NCBI RefSeq assembly: GCF_025345615.1
Contig: NZ_JAODWD010000002.1
Location: 62,001 to 126,000 of the forward strand
Length of the DNA stretch: 64,000 nucleotides
DNA from: Mycobacterium deserti
GTDB lineage: Bacteria; Actinomycetota; Actinomycetes; Mycobacteriales; Mycobacteriaceae
Direction: 5' to 3'
Under the pieces are notes generated by a model. It was not told the DNA's origin, made no database searches, and saw only the letters and a program-made list of their open reading frames with translations. Of this stretch, positions 19,284 to 29,835 are shown piece by piece. The position numbers and the translations under genes were made by a program. The first letter of the stretch is position 1. Each line of letters begins with the position of its first letter.

Positions 19284-19314
19284 GGGTCAGACGATAACGG
19301 CACAGATGGCGCGA

Positions 19315-19974
19315 CTAAGCCATCTGTTTGGTCAGTGGTAGCCCTCCGGTCGCCTCGAACACCACTCGCCTGCCGATTTCGACCGCGTGGTCGGCGAACC
19401 GTTCGTAATAGCGGCCGAGCAGCGCGACGTCGACGGCCGAACAGACCCCGTCCTGCCACTTGTGGTCGATCAGCAGCGTGAACAGGTGCCGGTGTTCGGC
19501 GTCCACCGCGTCGTCCTCGTCGCGCAGTCGTCCGGCCTTGTCAGGATCGCGGGACTGCAGCACCTCACGTGCAGTCCGGGCCAGTGCGACGGCCCGCGAA
19601 CCCATCTCGGCGAAGCTCGCCCGGACGTCGCCGGGCAGGGCGCAGTCGGGATGCCGCAGCCGCGAGATGCTCGCGACGTGCACGGCGAGCGCGCTCATCC
19701 GGTCGATGTCGGCGCCGATGTGAATCGAGCCGACGACCATTCGCAGGTCGCTGGCCACCGGCTGTTGCAGGGCCAGAAGTCGCAGCGCGATCTCCTCGAC
19801 GCGCCTGCTGAGGTCGGTCACGTGCTCGTGGTCGGCAATCACCTGCTCGGCGAGCGTCAGGTCGGCCTCGAGTAGCGCCTGGGTGGCGCGTTCCATCGAC
19901 GTTGCGGCCAGGCCGCACATCTCCGCCAGATGGTCTCCCAGCCCGGCCAATTGTTCGTAATACGCGGTCCGCAT
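19315..19974 (-). CDS. phoU: PhoU-family phosphate signalling regulator (PhoY-like)
   Basis: 219 residues from an ATG with AAGGAGG at 19984-19990. It has the duplicated three-helix PhoU fold, seen as repeated heptad-like helices. The first half contains [20 protein letters not shown] and the second [18 protein letters not shown], both carrying the E/D-x3-D metal-binding pattern of PhoU. PhoU proteins link the Pst phosphate transporter to the SenX3/RegX3 (PhoR-type) kinase and damp phosphate-starvation signalling. Mycobacteria often carry two copies (PhoY1, PhoY2); which one this is cannot be told. No pst genes are nearby. Confidence 0.88.
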   Translation of the reverse strand: MRTAYYEQLAGLGDHLAEMCGLAATSMERATQALLEADLTLAEQVIADHEHVTDLSRRVEEIALRLLALQQPVASDLRMVVGSIHIGADIDRMSALAVHVASISRLRHPDCALPGDVRASFAEMGSRAVALARTAREVLQSRDPDKAGRLRDEDDAVDAEHRHLFTLLIDHKWQDGVCSAVDVALLGRYYERFADHAVEIGRRVVFEATGGLPLTKQMA

Positions 19975-20044
19975 CGTTGCGAGCCTCCTTACCCCCGGGC
20001 CCCTACGGCCAAGCTGACCGAAAGTACCCGAAATTGACGCCGAT

Positions 20045-21781
20045 CTAACCTGCCGAACTGACCGGCTCGATCGGCAGCCGTCGCAACGCCGCGGGCGCGT
20101 CAGCCGGTACGACGGGGTTCTTCGGCTGAATCGGCGCGATCCGCTTGTACGGCTGCCCCTGGGCCGGGCGTTCGTCGGCTTGTCCCTCGTTGGGCCACAG
20201 CGACGCCGCCCGCTCGGCCTGTGCGGTGATCGACAGCGACGGGTTGACGCCGAGGTTCGCAGAGATCGCCGCGCCGTCGTGTACCGAAAGCGTGGGATAC
20301 CCGTAGACCCGGTGATACGGGTCGATGACGCCGTGCTCGGGGCTGTCGCCGATCGCCGCCCCGCCGAGGAAGTGCGCGGTGAGCGGGATGTTGAACAGTT
20401 CGCCCCAGGTGCCGCCCGCAACGCCGTCGATCTTCTTGGCGATGCGCCGAGTGACCTCGTTGCCGACCGGGATCCACGACGGGTTCGGCGCGCCGTGGCC
20501 CTGCTTGCTCAGGTAGCGGTGGACGCCGAAGCGATTGCGCTTGGTGTAGGTCGTGATCGAGTTGTCCAGGTGCTGCATCACCAGGGCGATCATCGTGCGT
20601 TCACTCCATCGGCGGGCGTTGAGCAAGCGCATCGTCCCGCGCGGGTCCGCGGCCGCCTGCCGCATCAGCTGCCTCCACCGCGGCACGTCGGAACCCTCGG
20701 GCCCGTCGCCATCGGTCATCAACGTCTGCAACAACCCCATCGCGTTGGAGCCCTTGCCGTAGCGCACCGGTTCGACATGGGTGTCCGAGGTCGGATGAAT
20801 GGACGACGTGATCGCGACGCCGTGGGTCAGGTTGAGATCCGGTGTGACCTTGAATCGTCCTGCGCCGACGATGGATTCGGAGTTCGTTCGGGTCAGCATT
20901 CCCAGCTTGGCCGAGAGCTTCGGCAGCTTGCCCTTGTCACGCATGCTGAACAGCAGGCGTTGCGTGCCGTAGGTGCCCGCGGCGAGAACGACGTGCGACG
21001 CGGTCAGGGTCCGACGGTTGCGGCGCACCCACCGCCCGGTCCGCATCGTGCTGACCTCCCACAGCCCGTCGGAGCGCTGCTCGAAATCGGTCACGGTGGT
21101 CATCGGAAGCACTTCGGCGCCGGCCTTTTCGGCCAGGTAAAGGTAGTTCTTCACCAACGTGTTCTTGGCGTTGTGGCGGCAGCCGGTCATGCACTCGCCG
21201 ACCTCGATGCACCCGGTGCGCGCCGGACCGGCGCCACCGAAGTACGGGTCGGGAACCGTTTCGCCCGGCGCCTTCTTTCCGTTGGGCCCGAAGAACACTC
21301 CGACAGGTGTCGCCACGAACGTGTCACCGACGCCCATCTCCTCCGCCACCTCCTTCATGACGCGGTCGGCGTCGGTGAAGGTCGGGTTCTTGACGACGCC
21401 CAGCATCCGCTTCGCCTGGTCGTAGTGCGGCATCAGCTCGTCGCGCCAGTCGGTGATGTGCGACCACTGCGGATCGCCGAAGAACGGCTCCGGCGGCACG
21501 TACAGCGTGTTGGCGTAGTTCAGGGACCCGCCGCCCACTCCGGCGCCCGCCAGGATCATCACGTTGCGCAGCAGATGGATCCGCTGGATGCCGTACATCC
21601 CGAGCTTCGGCATCCACAAGAACTTGCGCAGGTTCCACGAGGTCTTGGCGAAATCCTCGTCGTTGAACCGCCGACCCGCCTCGAGCACCCCGACGCGGTA
21701 GCCCTTTTCGGTGAGCCGCAGGGCGGTGACACTGCCCCCGAACCCCGAGCCGATGATCAGCACGTCATAGTCAGGCTTCAT
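20045..21781 (-). CDS. choD: cholesterol oxidase (GMC oxidoreductase)
   Basis: 578 residues. [13 protein letters not shown] (residues 11-23) is the FAD-binding start, VLEAGRR the ribose-binding end, [14 protein letters not shown] the second GMC signature and [19 protein letters not shown] the C-terminal active-site region. Length and position next to guaB3 match Rv3409c. Family members oxidise cholesterol to cholestenone; in M. tuberculosis the role of ChoD in bulk sterol breakdown is disputed. No signal peptide is visible. The ATG at 21781 lies 76 bp from the guaB3 stop. Confidence 0.9.
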   Translation of the reverse strand: MKPDYDVLIIGSGFGGSVTALRLTEKGYRVGVLEAGRRFNDEDFAKTSWNLRKFLWMPKLGMYGIQRIHLLRNVMILAGAGVGGGSLNYANTLYVPPEPFFGDPQWSHITDWRDELMPHYDQAKRMLGVVKNPTFTDADRVMKEVAEEMGVGDTFVATPVGVFFGPNGKKAPGETVPDPYFGGAGPARTGCIEVGECMTGCRHNAKNTLVKNYLYLAEKAGAEVLPMTTVTDFEQRSDGLWEVSTMRTGRWVRRNRRTLTASHVVLAAGTYGTQRLLFSMRDKGKLPKLSAKLGMLTRTNSESIVGAGRFKVTPDLNLTHGVAITSSIHPTSDTHVEPVRYGKGSNAMGLLQTLMTDGDGPEGSDVPRWRQLMRQAAADPRGTMRLLNARRWSERTMIALVMQHLDNSITTYTKRNRFGVHRYLSKQGHGAPNPSWIPVGNEVTRRIAKKIDGVAGGTWGELFNIPLTAHFLGGAAIGDSPEHGVIDPYHRVYGYPTLSVHDGAAISANLGVNPSLSITAQAERAASLWPNEGQADERPAQGQPYKRIAPIQPKNPVVPADAPAALRRLPIEPVSSAG

Positions 21782-21857
21782 CGCCCCAGTATGAACTTAC
21801 CGAGTGGTAACTTGCGAGAAAGGGTCGACTAAGAAGCGCGAGCAGACGGAAGAAGGG

Positions 21858-23003
21858 CTAGCTCCCTACCGTCAGGCCGACCTTCTGGAACTCCTTGAGA
21901 TCGCAATATCCGGCCTTGGCCATCGACCGGCGCAGGCCGCCGACCAGGTTCAACGAGCCGAACGGGTCGTCGGAGGGGCCGTTGAGGACCTGCTCCAGCG
22001 GCGGCCGTTCACCCATCGCCACCTGCAGCAGGGCCCCGCGCGGCAGCGACGGGTGGGCCGCCGCAGCCGGCCAGAACCAGCCGTCGCCCAGCGCCTCGGC
22101 GGCGGTGGCCAGTGGTGTGCCGAGCACCACGGCGTCGGCGCCGCAGGCGATCGCCTTGGCCAAGTCGCCGGAGGTGTGCATGTCGCCGTCGGCCAGCACG
22201 TGGACGTAGCGCCCGCCGGTCTCGTCGAGGTACTCGCGGCGCGCGGCCGCAGCGTCGGCGATCGCAGTCGCCATCGGCACGCTGATGCCCAGCACCTCAT
22301 CGCTGGTGGTCACGTCCGAAGTCGAGCCGTAACCGACGATGACGCCCGCGGCGCCGGTGCGCATCAGGTGCAGCGCCGTGCGGTGGTCGAGCACCCCGCC
22401 CGCGACGACCGGCACGTCGAGTTCGGAGATGAAGGTCTTCAGGTTCAAGGGTTCGCCGACGCCATGGTCCTCGGCGACGCGTTCGGCCGAGATGATCGTG
22501 CCCTGGATGACCAGCAGATCGATGCCCGCGGTCACCAGCACCGGGGTCAGCGCCCGCGCGTTCTGCGGGCTGACGCGCACGGCCGTCGTCACCCCGGCCT
22601 CCCGGATCCGCGACACCGCCGCGCCCAGCAGCTCGGGGTCGATCGGGGCGGCATGCAGTTGCTGCAGCAGCCGGATCGCGGCGGCGGGCTCGGGTTCCTT
22701 CTCGGCCGCCTCGATGACCTGGACGATCTTGGCCTCGACGTCGGCGTGCCTACCGATCAGGCCCTCGCCGTTGAGGACGCCGAGCCCACCCAGCCGACCC
22801 AACTCGATTGCGAATGACGGCGACACCAGTGCATCGGTGGGATGCGCCAGCACGGGGATCTCGAAGCGGTAGGCGTCGAGCTGCCATGCCGTCGAGACGT
22901 CCTGCGAGGAGCGGGTGCGTCGCGACGGCACGATGTTGATGTCGTCGAGTTCGTAGGTTCGCCGGGCGGTGCGGCCCATGCCGATTTCGACCATGTCGCG
23001 CAT
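21858..23003 (-). CDS. guaB3: GuaB3, IMP-dehydrogenase-family protein without CBS domains
   Basis: 381 residues, shorter than GuaB2 because the CBS pair is absent. DDINIVPSRRTRSSQDVS is the family N-terminus; the barrel has VVAGGVLDHRTALHLM and VIVGYGSTSDVTTSDEV in the catalytic-loop position. There the usual Gly-Ser-Ile-Cys-Thr is replaced, so the nucleophilic cysteine is missing at that place. The biochemical role in mycobacteria is unresolved; it is not the main IMP dehydrogenase. It follows guaB2 by 9 bp and is certainly co-transcribed. Confidence 0.9.
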   Translation of the reverse strand: MRDMVEIGMGRTARRTYELDDINIVPSRRTRSSQDVSTAWQLDAYRFEIPVLAHPTDALVSPSFAIELGRLGGLGVLNGEGLIGRHADVEAKIVQVIEAAEKEPEPAAAIRLLQQLHAAPIDPELLGAAVSRIREAGVTTAVRVSPQNARALTPVLVTAGIDLLVIQGTIISAERVAEDHGVGEPLNLKTFISELDVPVVAGGVLDHRTALHLMRTGAAGVIVGYGSTSDVTTSDEVLGISVPMATAIADAAAARREYLDETGGRYVHVLADGDMHTSGDLAKAIACGADAVVLGTPLATAAEALGDGWFWPAAAAHPSLPRGALLQVAMGERPPLEQVLNGPSDDPFGSLNLVGGLRRSMAKAGYCDLKEFQKVGLTVGS

Positions 23004-23012
23004 CGGGTTCCC

Positions 23013-24614
<1,602 letters not shown>

Positions 24615-24859
24615 TTATCGGCTCCGACGGTCCCTTCACGGCCCCACGCGGGTGAGCGCCGTTACAGGCGCCGCTGCGGCAGCACCTCGCCGGACGAGTT
24701 GGTGCGCACCCGCGGAAATGGCTCTGCGGCACCAGCGGATTCGCGCATCAATTGAACAGTCCTTCGCGCGATGTGCCCGTCATCGATGGCTGTCGTGTAT
24801 GGACTTAGCCGCCACCCGGCGGCTAGCGCGACATGAGGGGTGCTGCGTAATGTGGAGTC

Positions 24860-25264
24860 GTGCGCGATCACCTACCTCCAGGTTTGCCACCCGATCCGTT
24901 CGCCGACGACCCATGCGACCCCTCGGCCGCGCTCGATGCGCTCGAGCCGGGCCAGCCGCTGGACCCCCAGGAACGGACCGCGGTCGAGGCCGACTTGGCC
25001 GACCTGGCGGTGTATGAGGCATTGCTTGCGCACAAGGGAATTCGTGGCCTCGTGGTGTGCTGCGACGAATGCCAGCAGGACCACTATCACGACTGGGACA
25101 TGCTGCGGGCGAACCTGCTGCAGCTGCTCGTCGACGGCACGGTTCGTCCGCACGAGCCCGCCTACGATCCCGAGCCTGATGCCTACGTGACCTGGGACTA
25201 CTGCCGAGGCTATGCCGACGCTTCACTCAACGAGGCCACGTCGGAGACCGACGGCTACCGCTGA
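24860..25264 (+). CDS. DUF5319 conserved hypothetical protein (Rv3412-like)
   Basis: 134 acidic residues from a GTG at 24860. The family core is GIRGLVVCCDECQQDHYHDW, with a C-C-x2-C cluster next to two His, suggesting a metal site, then DMLRANLLQLLVDGTVRPHE and YVTWDYCRGYADA. The protein is found throughout mycobacteria and related Actinobacteria next to guaB2 and sigD; no function is known. Convergent with rsdA, with 3 bp between stops. Confidence 0.85.
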   Translation: MRDHLPPGLPPDPFADDPCDPSAALDALEPGQPLDPQERTAVEADLADLAVYEALLAHKGIRGLVVCCDECQQDHYHDWDMLRANLLQLLVDGTVRPHEPAYDPEPDAYVTWDYCRGYADASLNEATSETDGYR

Positions 25265-25267
25265 GTT

Positions 25268-26398
25268 CTACCCGTCGTTGCGACCCTGGCCACGCGGCTC
25301 GTTGTCGGGCTCCGGCACCACCACCGTGGTCGTGATCGCCGTCTGCGGCGCAGGCGCCTGAATCACCGGCGGAGCCTCAGGCGTCGGCTCCTCCTCCTGC
25401 ACCGGTGCCGGCTCCACAATCGTCGGTATCACCACCGGCTCCCTGGTCGGAACGACTGTCGCGGTGGCGGTGGGTAGCGGCGGTGCGACCGTCGGGGTCG
25501 GCAGCGGCGTCGGTCGCGGAGCAGGCTGCGTCGGGGTCGGCAGTGGTGTCGGTCGCGGAGCAGGCTGCGTCGGGGTCGGCAGTGGTGTCGACGGTGACGG
25601 CAACGGGGTCGACGGTGACGGCAGCGGCGTCGACGGTGTCGGCAACGGGCCTGAGGGCGTCGGCAACGGGGTCGACGGCGTCGGGGTCGGCAGAGGTGTC
25701 GACGGCGACAAGGTCGGGTCCGACGACGGCGCAGTGGTGGTCGGCGTGTCGAGCACGATGACCGGCACGTCGGGAAACTCCGGCGCGGACGCGTTCGGCG
25801 GAATGGTGGCGGCGGCGTCCTTGGCCTCCACCTTCACCGTCAGCTCCTGCCATTGGGTGACAAGTTCCTGCTTCTGCTCGACGTCGTTGACCGTCGCGAC
25901 CGTCGTAGTCAGCGTCTGCAATTTGTTCTGAGCGGCGTCCCACTGACCTTCGTCGATCAGCTGCTGCACCTCAGCGAGCTGCTGGCTGGCCAGCATCACC
26001 GAATCGTTGCGCGGAGAATCCTCGCCGAACAACATCGTGTGCAGACCATAGAGCGTGTCGCCAGGACCGGCGCCTGCGACCACGGACACGAATCCACCGA
26101 GGCACAGCACCGCCGCGGCGGTCGACCCGACGAGGGCCAAGGACCGCGTGCGTCGACGCGTCGCGGTTGCGCGGTCGAGCGCGACGACCGCGTCGCGCGG
26201 TGTTATCGGGGTCTTCAGCGGAGGCGTGCGGACCTCGTCACGCCACCCCGCCATCAGGTTGGCGAGTTCGGCTTCGCCGGAATCGGTCGAATACACCGGC
26301 TGCGCGAACGCCAGCGAGTCGAGGAACCGGTCGGTGCGGTTGATGTCGTTGAGGGACGGATCTCCCCCGTTGCCAGTCCAGCGTCCGAAGTCAGGCAT
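25268..26398 (-). CDS. rsdA: anti-sigma-D factor RsdA
   Basis: 376 residues. The cytoplasmic N-terminus (DFGRWTGNGGDPSLNDIN, then DRFLDSLAFAQ) is the sigma-D-binding segment known from M. tuberculosis RsdA (Rv3413c). One membrane helix follows at about residues 85-110 (LALVGSTAAAVLCLGGFVSV). The outer part contains a helical hairpin (ASQQLAEVQQLIDEGQWDAA) and then about 170 residues dominated by Pro-Thr-Pro-Ser repeats. RsdA holds SigD inactive until it is removed by regulated proteolysis. It overlaps the sigD stop by 8 bp. The repeat tract probably spans or binds the cell wall. Confidence 0.9.
   Translation of the reverse strand: MPDFGRWTGNGGDPSLNDINRTDRFLDSLAFAQPVYSTDSGEAELANLMAGWRDEVRTPPLKTPITPRDAVVALDRATATRRRTRSLALVGSTAAAVLCLGGFVSVVAGAGPGDTLYGLHTMLFGEDSPRNDSVMLASQQLAEVQQLIDEGQWDAAQNKLQTLTTTVATVNDVEQKQELVTQWQELTVKVEAKDAAATIPPNASAPEFPDVPVIVLDTPTTTAPSSDPTLSPSTPLPTPTPSTPLPTPSGPLPTPSTPLPSPSTPLPSPSTPLPTPTQPAPRPTPLPTPTQPAPRPTPLPTPTVAPPLPTATATVVPTREPVVIPTIVEPAPVQEEEPTPEAPPVIQAPAPQTAITTTVVVPEPDNEPRGQGRNDG
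25491..25568. repeat. 39-bp tandem repeat in rsdA coding the PTPLPTPTQPAPR unit
   Basis: Two adjacent 39-bp units (25491-25529 and 25530-25568) differ at only two positions, and a partial third unit follows to about 25589. The unit is a multiple of three, so copy number can change without breaking the frame. Shorter PSTPLPSP-type repeats continue to about 25700. Confidence 0.85.
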
Positions 26399-26969
26399 GG
26401 TCGTGCCCCGTCGAGATGATTTCCTGCTTGAGTCGAGCGAGCGCGCGGTGCTGGGCGACGCGGACCGCGCCGGCAGTGCTGCCGACCGCCTCAGCGGTCT
26501 CCTCCGCGCTCATTCCGACAACCACGCGCAGGATCAGGATTTCGCGCTGCTTGTCGGGCAGGGTGGCCAGCAGCTTGTTCATCCGAGCCGACGACTCGGA
26601 GTCCAGCGCCATCTGCTCCGGACCTGCATCCAGAGAGAACCGCTCCGGCACGACGTCGGTGGGGTCGGATCGATTCCGGCCCGCCGCGCGATGCGCGTCG
26701 GCGACTTTGTGTGCAGCAATGCCGTACACGAAGGCCAGGAACGGTCGTCCCTGATCCTTGTAGCGCGGCAGCGCCGTGATGGCGGCCAAGCACACCTCCT
26801 GCGCGATGTCATCTGCTGACAGACCGCTTCGTTCCGCTGTTCCGACCCTTGCCCGGCAGTACCGAACAACGATCGGACGGATGGTCTCCAGCACCTCCCT
26901 GAGCGCGTCCCGGTTGCCTGCCACAGCCTCAGCAACGACAGAATCGAGACGTTCTCCCGAAATTGTCAT
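26391..26969 (-). CDS. sigD: ECF RNA polymerase sigma factor SigD
   Basis: 192 residues. Region 2 spans about 25-95 (IVVRYCRARVG, then ADDIAQEVCLAAITALPRYK and FLAFVYGIAAHKVADAHR), and region 4 spans 125-190 (LLATLPDKQREILILRVVVG, MSAEETAEAVGSTAGAVRVA). Directs a small stationary-phase and starvation-linked regulon in mycobacteria, including ribosomal and chaperone genes in published M. tuberculosis work. Sits upstream of, and overlaps, its anti-sigma factor gene rsdA. Confidence 0.93.
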   Translation of the reverse strand: MTISGERLDSVVAEAVAGNRDALREVLETIRPIVVRYCRARVGTAERSGLSADDIAQEVCLAAITALPRYKDQGRPFLAFVYGIAAHKVADAHRAAGRNRSDPTDVVPERFSLDAGPEQMALDSESSARMNKLLATLPDKQREILILRVVVGMSAEETAEAVGSTAGAVRVAQHRALARLKQEIISTGHDHA

Positions 26970-27058
26970 CGTGGGCGATCTCTCCAGCGTTACGAACGGG
27001 CCTCAACCCGGTGGGGTGGCTGAGCTAAACAATAACGATCTAGATGGGGCGGACCGGG

Positions 27059-27841
27059 TCACCGCACCGACCACATGCCGCCCCGGCGACGCACTGTATC
27101 TGCCGACTCGTCGCGAATCGCCGCTATCTGCGCCGCCGAGTACGCCGCACTGCCGATGTCGGCGAGCAGGCTGGCCAACGCCCAGCGCAGCGGAATCATC
27201 CCCAAACGTTCGGACGCCGGCAGCGCGGCGTCGGCCACCTGACGCGATGCGTCGGTGCGCCCAGCGCTGCACAGTGCCGCCGCGTTGACCACCTCGGACT
27301 TGACGGCGTGGCGCGCGGATCCGTAGGTCGCGGCCAGCTCGACGGCGCATTGGGCATGTGTCACCGACGCGGCACCGCGCCCGCCGGCCATCTCGAGTTC
27401 GGCACGCACCCACGCGAGGCGCACCTGCAGCCGCACCGAGTCCCGCACCAGCGGGGCCGCGCGCCTCAGCGCACTCGCCGAGGTCGCGAATCGCCCCACG
27501 CCGAGCGCGTCGGCCGCCAACCCGATCAGCGCATCGGCGCCCGCTTCGGGATCAGCGCCTGCGAGCGCCAGCGCTCGGCCGTCGAACATGCGGGCGCGGT
27601 CGTGCCCGCCCAGCTGGCGGAGGAACGACGCGCGCGTGCTGTGCGCCAGGGACGCGAGGCTTCCTGCCCGACGCCGACGGCACAGGTCCGCCAGATCTGC
27701 GAGGGCGCTGCCGTAGCGGCCCTGTCCGCCGGCGGCGACGGCCCGCAACCACAGCGCGTACGGCGTGGTCGCCGACGGCAGTGGCCATCGGCCGGGGTCC
27801 TCACCGAAGGCGACGGCGGACAGCTCAGATTCCTCGGACAT
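27059..27841 (-). CDS. conserved hypothetical protein (Rv3415c-like), helical-repeat type
   Basis: 260 residues, almost all alpha-helical and Ala/Arg-rich. There are repeated helix pairs resembling TPR units (GQGRYGSALADLADLCRRR, LASLAHSTRASFLRQLGGHD, ADALIGLAADALGVGRFATS). No catalytic motif, signal peptide or membrane segment. It lies 89 bp upstream of sigD on the same strand and divergent from whiB3. Position conservation suggests a link with the sigD region, but the function is unknown. Confidence 0.8.
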   Translation of the reverse strand: MSEESELSAVAFGEDPGRWPLPSATTPYALWLRAVAAGGQGRYGSALADLADLCRRRRAGSLASLAHSTRASFLRQLGGHDRARMFDGRALALAGADPEAGADALIGLAADALGVGRFATSASALRRAAPLVRDSVRLQVRLAWVRAELEMAGGRGAASVTHAQCAVELAATYGSARHAVKSEVVNAAALCSAGRTDASRQVADAALPASERLGMIPLRWALASLLADIGSAAYSAAQIAAIRDESADTVRRRGGMWSVR

Positions 27842-28262
27842 CGGGTTGCGACGCTATCAACGAGCCGTCAGGAACCCGGTACCGCTGGGCACACGCGGGT
27901 GATTAATTCACTGAAATCGCATTAGTTAACAGTTCATGGTGGCCGTGTTACGCGCGTGTCAACGGCGTACCGAGCGGAAAATGCCGCTGCAGCACGCGCA
28001 TATCGCGCGATCAGCAAAAACGTTGAGCCCGACCGCGATTAATGACCAATTGCCGTGTTGCCCAAACATCGAGCAGATGAACGCAACGTTAATTCTCGGT
28101 CAGCGCCTATGCGATTGAGCACATGTGCGGGCTATTGACGGATTTTCATAAGCCCCCCTAGTTTGTGTTCACGAGTAGTCATTGGCGACATGTGCTCGGA
28201 CCTGTTCCACAACTCACGCACTGACGCGTTCACGAAAAGGGTGCGTAGAGAGGGGTTTCCAA
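27842..28262. other. 421-bp divergent intergenic region upstream of whiB3
   Basis: AT-richer than its surroundings, with no credible gene. It holds a plausible whiB3 promoter at 28135-28164 and a perfect palindrome GCACATGTGC at 28119-28128 just upstream of it. The right part would be a leader of roughly 90 bases. A Rv3415c promoter should lie at the left end, but I cannot point to it. Confidence 0.5.
28135..28164 (+). promoter_or_regulatory. candidate sigma-70-type promoter of whiB3
   Basis: TTGACG (28135-28140) and TAGTTT (28159-28164) are separated by 18 bp and point towards whiB3, whose ATG is 98 bp downstream. The -35 is good and the -10 moderate. No transcript data are available. Confidence 0.35.
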
Positions 28263-28553
28263 ATGCCACAGCCGCAAGAGCTACCCGGGCCGAATGCAGA
28301 CATTTGGGATTGGCAGATGCAGGGCCTGTGTCGGGGCGTCGACTCGTCGGTGTTCTTCCATCCCGACGGCGAGCGCGGCCGCGCGAGAGCGCAGCGGGAA
28401 CTCCGCGCCAAAGAGATGTGCCGTAGCTGCCCGGTGATCACTCAGTGCCGCGCGCACGCACTCGCCGTCGGCGAACCCTACGGAATATGGGGCGGCCTGT
28501 CGGAGGCCGAGCGTGAACTTCTGCTCAAGCGGGGCATCCGCCGCGCGTCGTAG
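28263..28553 (+). CDS. whiB3: WhiB3, iron-sulphur redox-responsive transcription factor
   Basis: 96 residues from the ATG at 28263, preceded by a GAGAGGGG ribosome site; an upstream in-frame start is not supported. Four cysteines (Cys23, Cys53, Cys56, Cys62) in C-x29-C-x2-C-x5-C spacing bind a 4Fe-4S cluster, and GIWGG (74-78) is the sigma-factor-contacting turn. The basic tail (LLLKRGIRRAS) binds DNA. WhiB3 senses NO, O2 and redox state and controls lipid (polyketide) synthesis and redox balance in M. tuberculosis (Rv3416). Convergent with the P450 gene, only 4 bp apart. Confidence 0.93.
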   Translation: MPQPQELPGPNADIWDWQMQGLCRGVDSSVFFHPDGERGRARAQRELRAKEMCRSCPVITQCRAHALAVGEPYGIWGGLSEAERELLLKRGIRRAS

Positions 28554-28557
28554 AGGT

Positions 28558-29835
28558 TCAGACGGGCGTGAACTCGATGTGCAGCTCGGTGAGTCCTCGG
28601 AGCAAAAAGGTCGGCTCGTAGCGGTACCGCCGGTCAGGTGCCGAACCGTGCGCGGCATCGCTGATGGCGATGTCGCGCATGCGGTCGAGAAGGCGCTTGA
28701 CGGTGATCTGCCCTTCGACCCGCGCCAGGGGCGCCCCGGCGCACGTGTGAATGCCGCGCCCGAAGGCGATGTGTTCGCGCACGTTTTTTCGGTCCAAGCG
28801 AAACGTGTGCGGATCGTCGAACTTGTGGGGGTCACGATTCGCCGCACCGAGGCACAGCATGAGGACAGTTCCGGCCGGGATGTGCACGCCGCCAAGCGAT
28901 GCCGTCTTGCGGGCCAGCCGGAAGTCGACTTTCGTCGGGCTCTGCATCCTCAGGGACTCCTCGATGAATGCGGAGATCAGCGTGGGGTCGTCACGAAGCT
29001 GTTGCTGGAATTGCGGTCGATCACCCAGTGTCTGCACGGCCGCACTGAGTAGCTTTGTGACGGTCTCCTGACCCGCGGCGAACAGAAACGTCGCCGGGCG
29101 AACCACATCGAGAAGCTCGGGTGTGGAGCCGTCCGGATACACGGCGGAGGCCATACCGCCGAGGACGTCGTTGCGCGGGTTGCGCCGTCGCTCCGCGATG
29201 TAGGCGCTGAATATGTCGTCGAGGTATTTCAACGGATTGCGGCCCACGGGGTCACCGTTGAGTGCGCCGACCGTGGCGCCGGGCGCCCTACCCGCGCCCA
29301 GCGCATGCCGGATTTCTTGGCGGTCGTCTTCCGGGACGCCCAGCAGATCGGTTATTGCCAGTGTCGCAAAGGGTTTGGCGTACTCGGATAGAAACTCGCA
29401 CCGGCCGTTGGTGATGAACTCGTCGAGTTGCCGGTCGGCGAGTCGCCATATGTAGTCTTCGTTCTCCTTGAGCCTGCGAGGCGTCAGGAGCTTGCTCAGA
29501 AGTGACCGCGCCCGATCGTGCTCGGGCGGGTCCATCACCACCATGTGCTCGAAGATCGGGAATCGGTGACGATGCGCATCGATCTGCGCGGAGATGTCAT
29601 CGCCCTCCGGTTCGAACGGAAGCGGTGGGAAGGGCCCGCCGATCGCGTTGACCGCCGAGAACGACTCGACGTCCTTGAACGCGGACATCACCTCGGCGTA
29701 GCCGGTGACCGCCACGACACCGTGGTGCGGTTCGCGGAAGACGGGCCCCTGGGCGCGCAGGTACTCGTAATAGTCGTAGGGATCCTGCGCAACGGCTTGG
29801 TCGGTGAAGTAGTCGACTGACGCCAGATCGCTCAC
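28558..29835 (-). CDS. cytochrome P450
   Basis: 425 residues, the usual bacterial size. The I-helix has AGQET (254-258), the acid-alcohol pair for O2 activation. EESLR (292-296) is the E-x2-R motif, and FGRGIHTCAGAPLARVE holds the haem thiolate Cys365. Soluble, so it needs a ferredoxin and reductase, which are not encoded nearby. It is the last gene of a minus-strand operon with aldehyde dehydrogenase, CMD-like and two mycofactocin-type SDR genes; its ATG overlaps the aldehyde dehydrogenase stop by 4 bp. Probably performs the first hydroxylation of the substrate of this cluster. Confidence 0.93.
   Translation of the reverse strand: MSDLASVDYFTDQAVAQDPYDYYEYLRAQGPVFREPHHGVVAVTGYAEVMSAFKDVESFSAVNAIGGPFPPLPFEPEGDDISAQIDAHRHRFPIFEHMVVMDPPEHDRARSLLSKLLTPRRLKENEDYIWRLADRQLDEFITNGRCEFLSEYAKPFATLAITDLLGVPEDDRQEIRHALGAGRAPGATVGALNGDPVGRNPLKYLDDIFSAYIAERRRNPRNDVLGGMASAVYPDGSTPELLDVVRPATFLFAAGQETVTKLLSAAVQTLGDRPQFQQQLRDDPTLISAFIEESLRMQSPTKVDFRLARKTASLGGVHIPAGTVLMLCLGAANRDPHKFDDPHTFRLDRKNVREHIAFGRGIHTCAGAPLARVEGQITVKRLLDRMRDIAISDAAHGSAPDRRYRYEPTFLLRGLTELHIEFTPV

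Noticed and set aside
20180..21832. Plus-strand open frame of 550 codons
   Set aside because: Antisense of choD, same reason.
25491..25590. Direct repeats considered as a CRISPR-like array
   Set aside because: The units are adjacent without unique spacers and are in frame inside rsdA.
26940..27058. GTAACG motif upstream of sigD as a SigD autoregulatory promoter
   Set aside because: A -35-like GTAACGCT lies too close to the start codon and no matching -10 was found.
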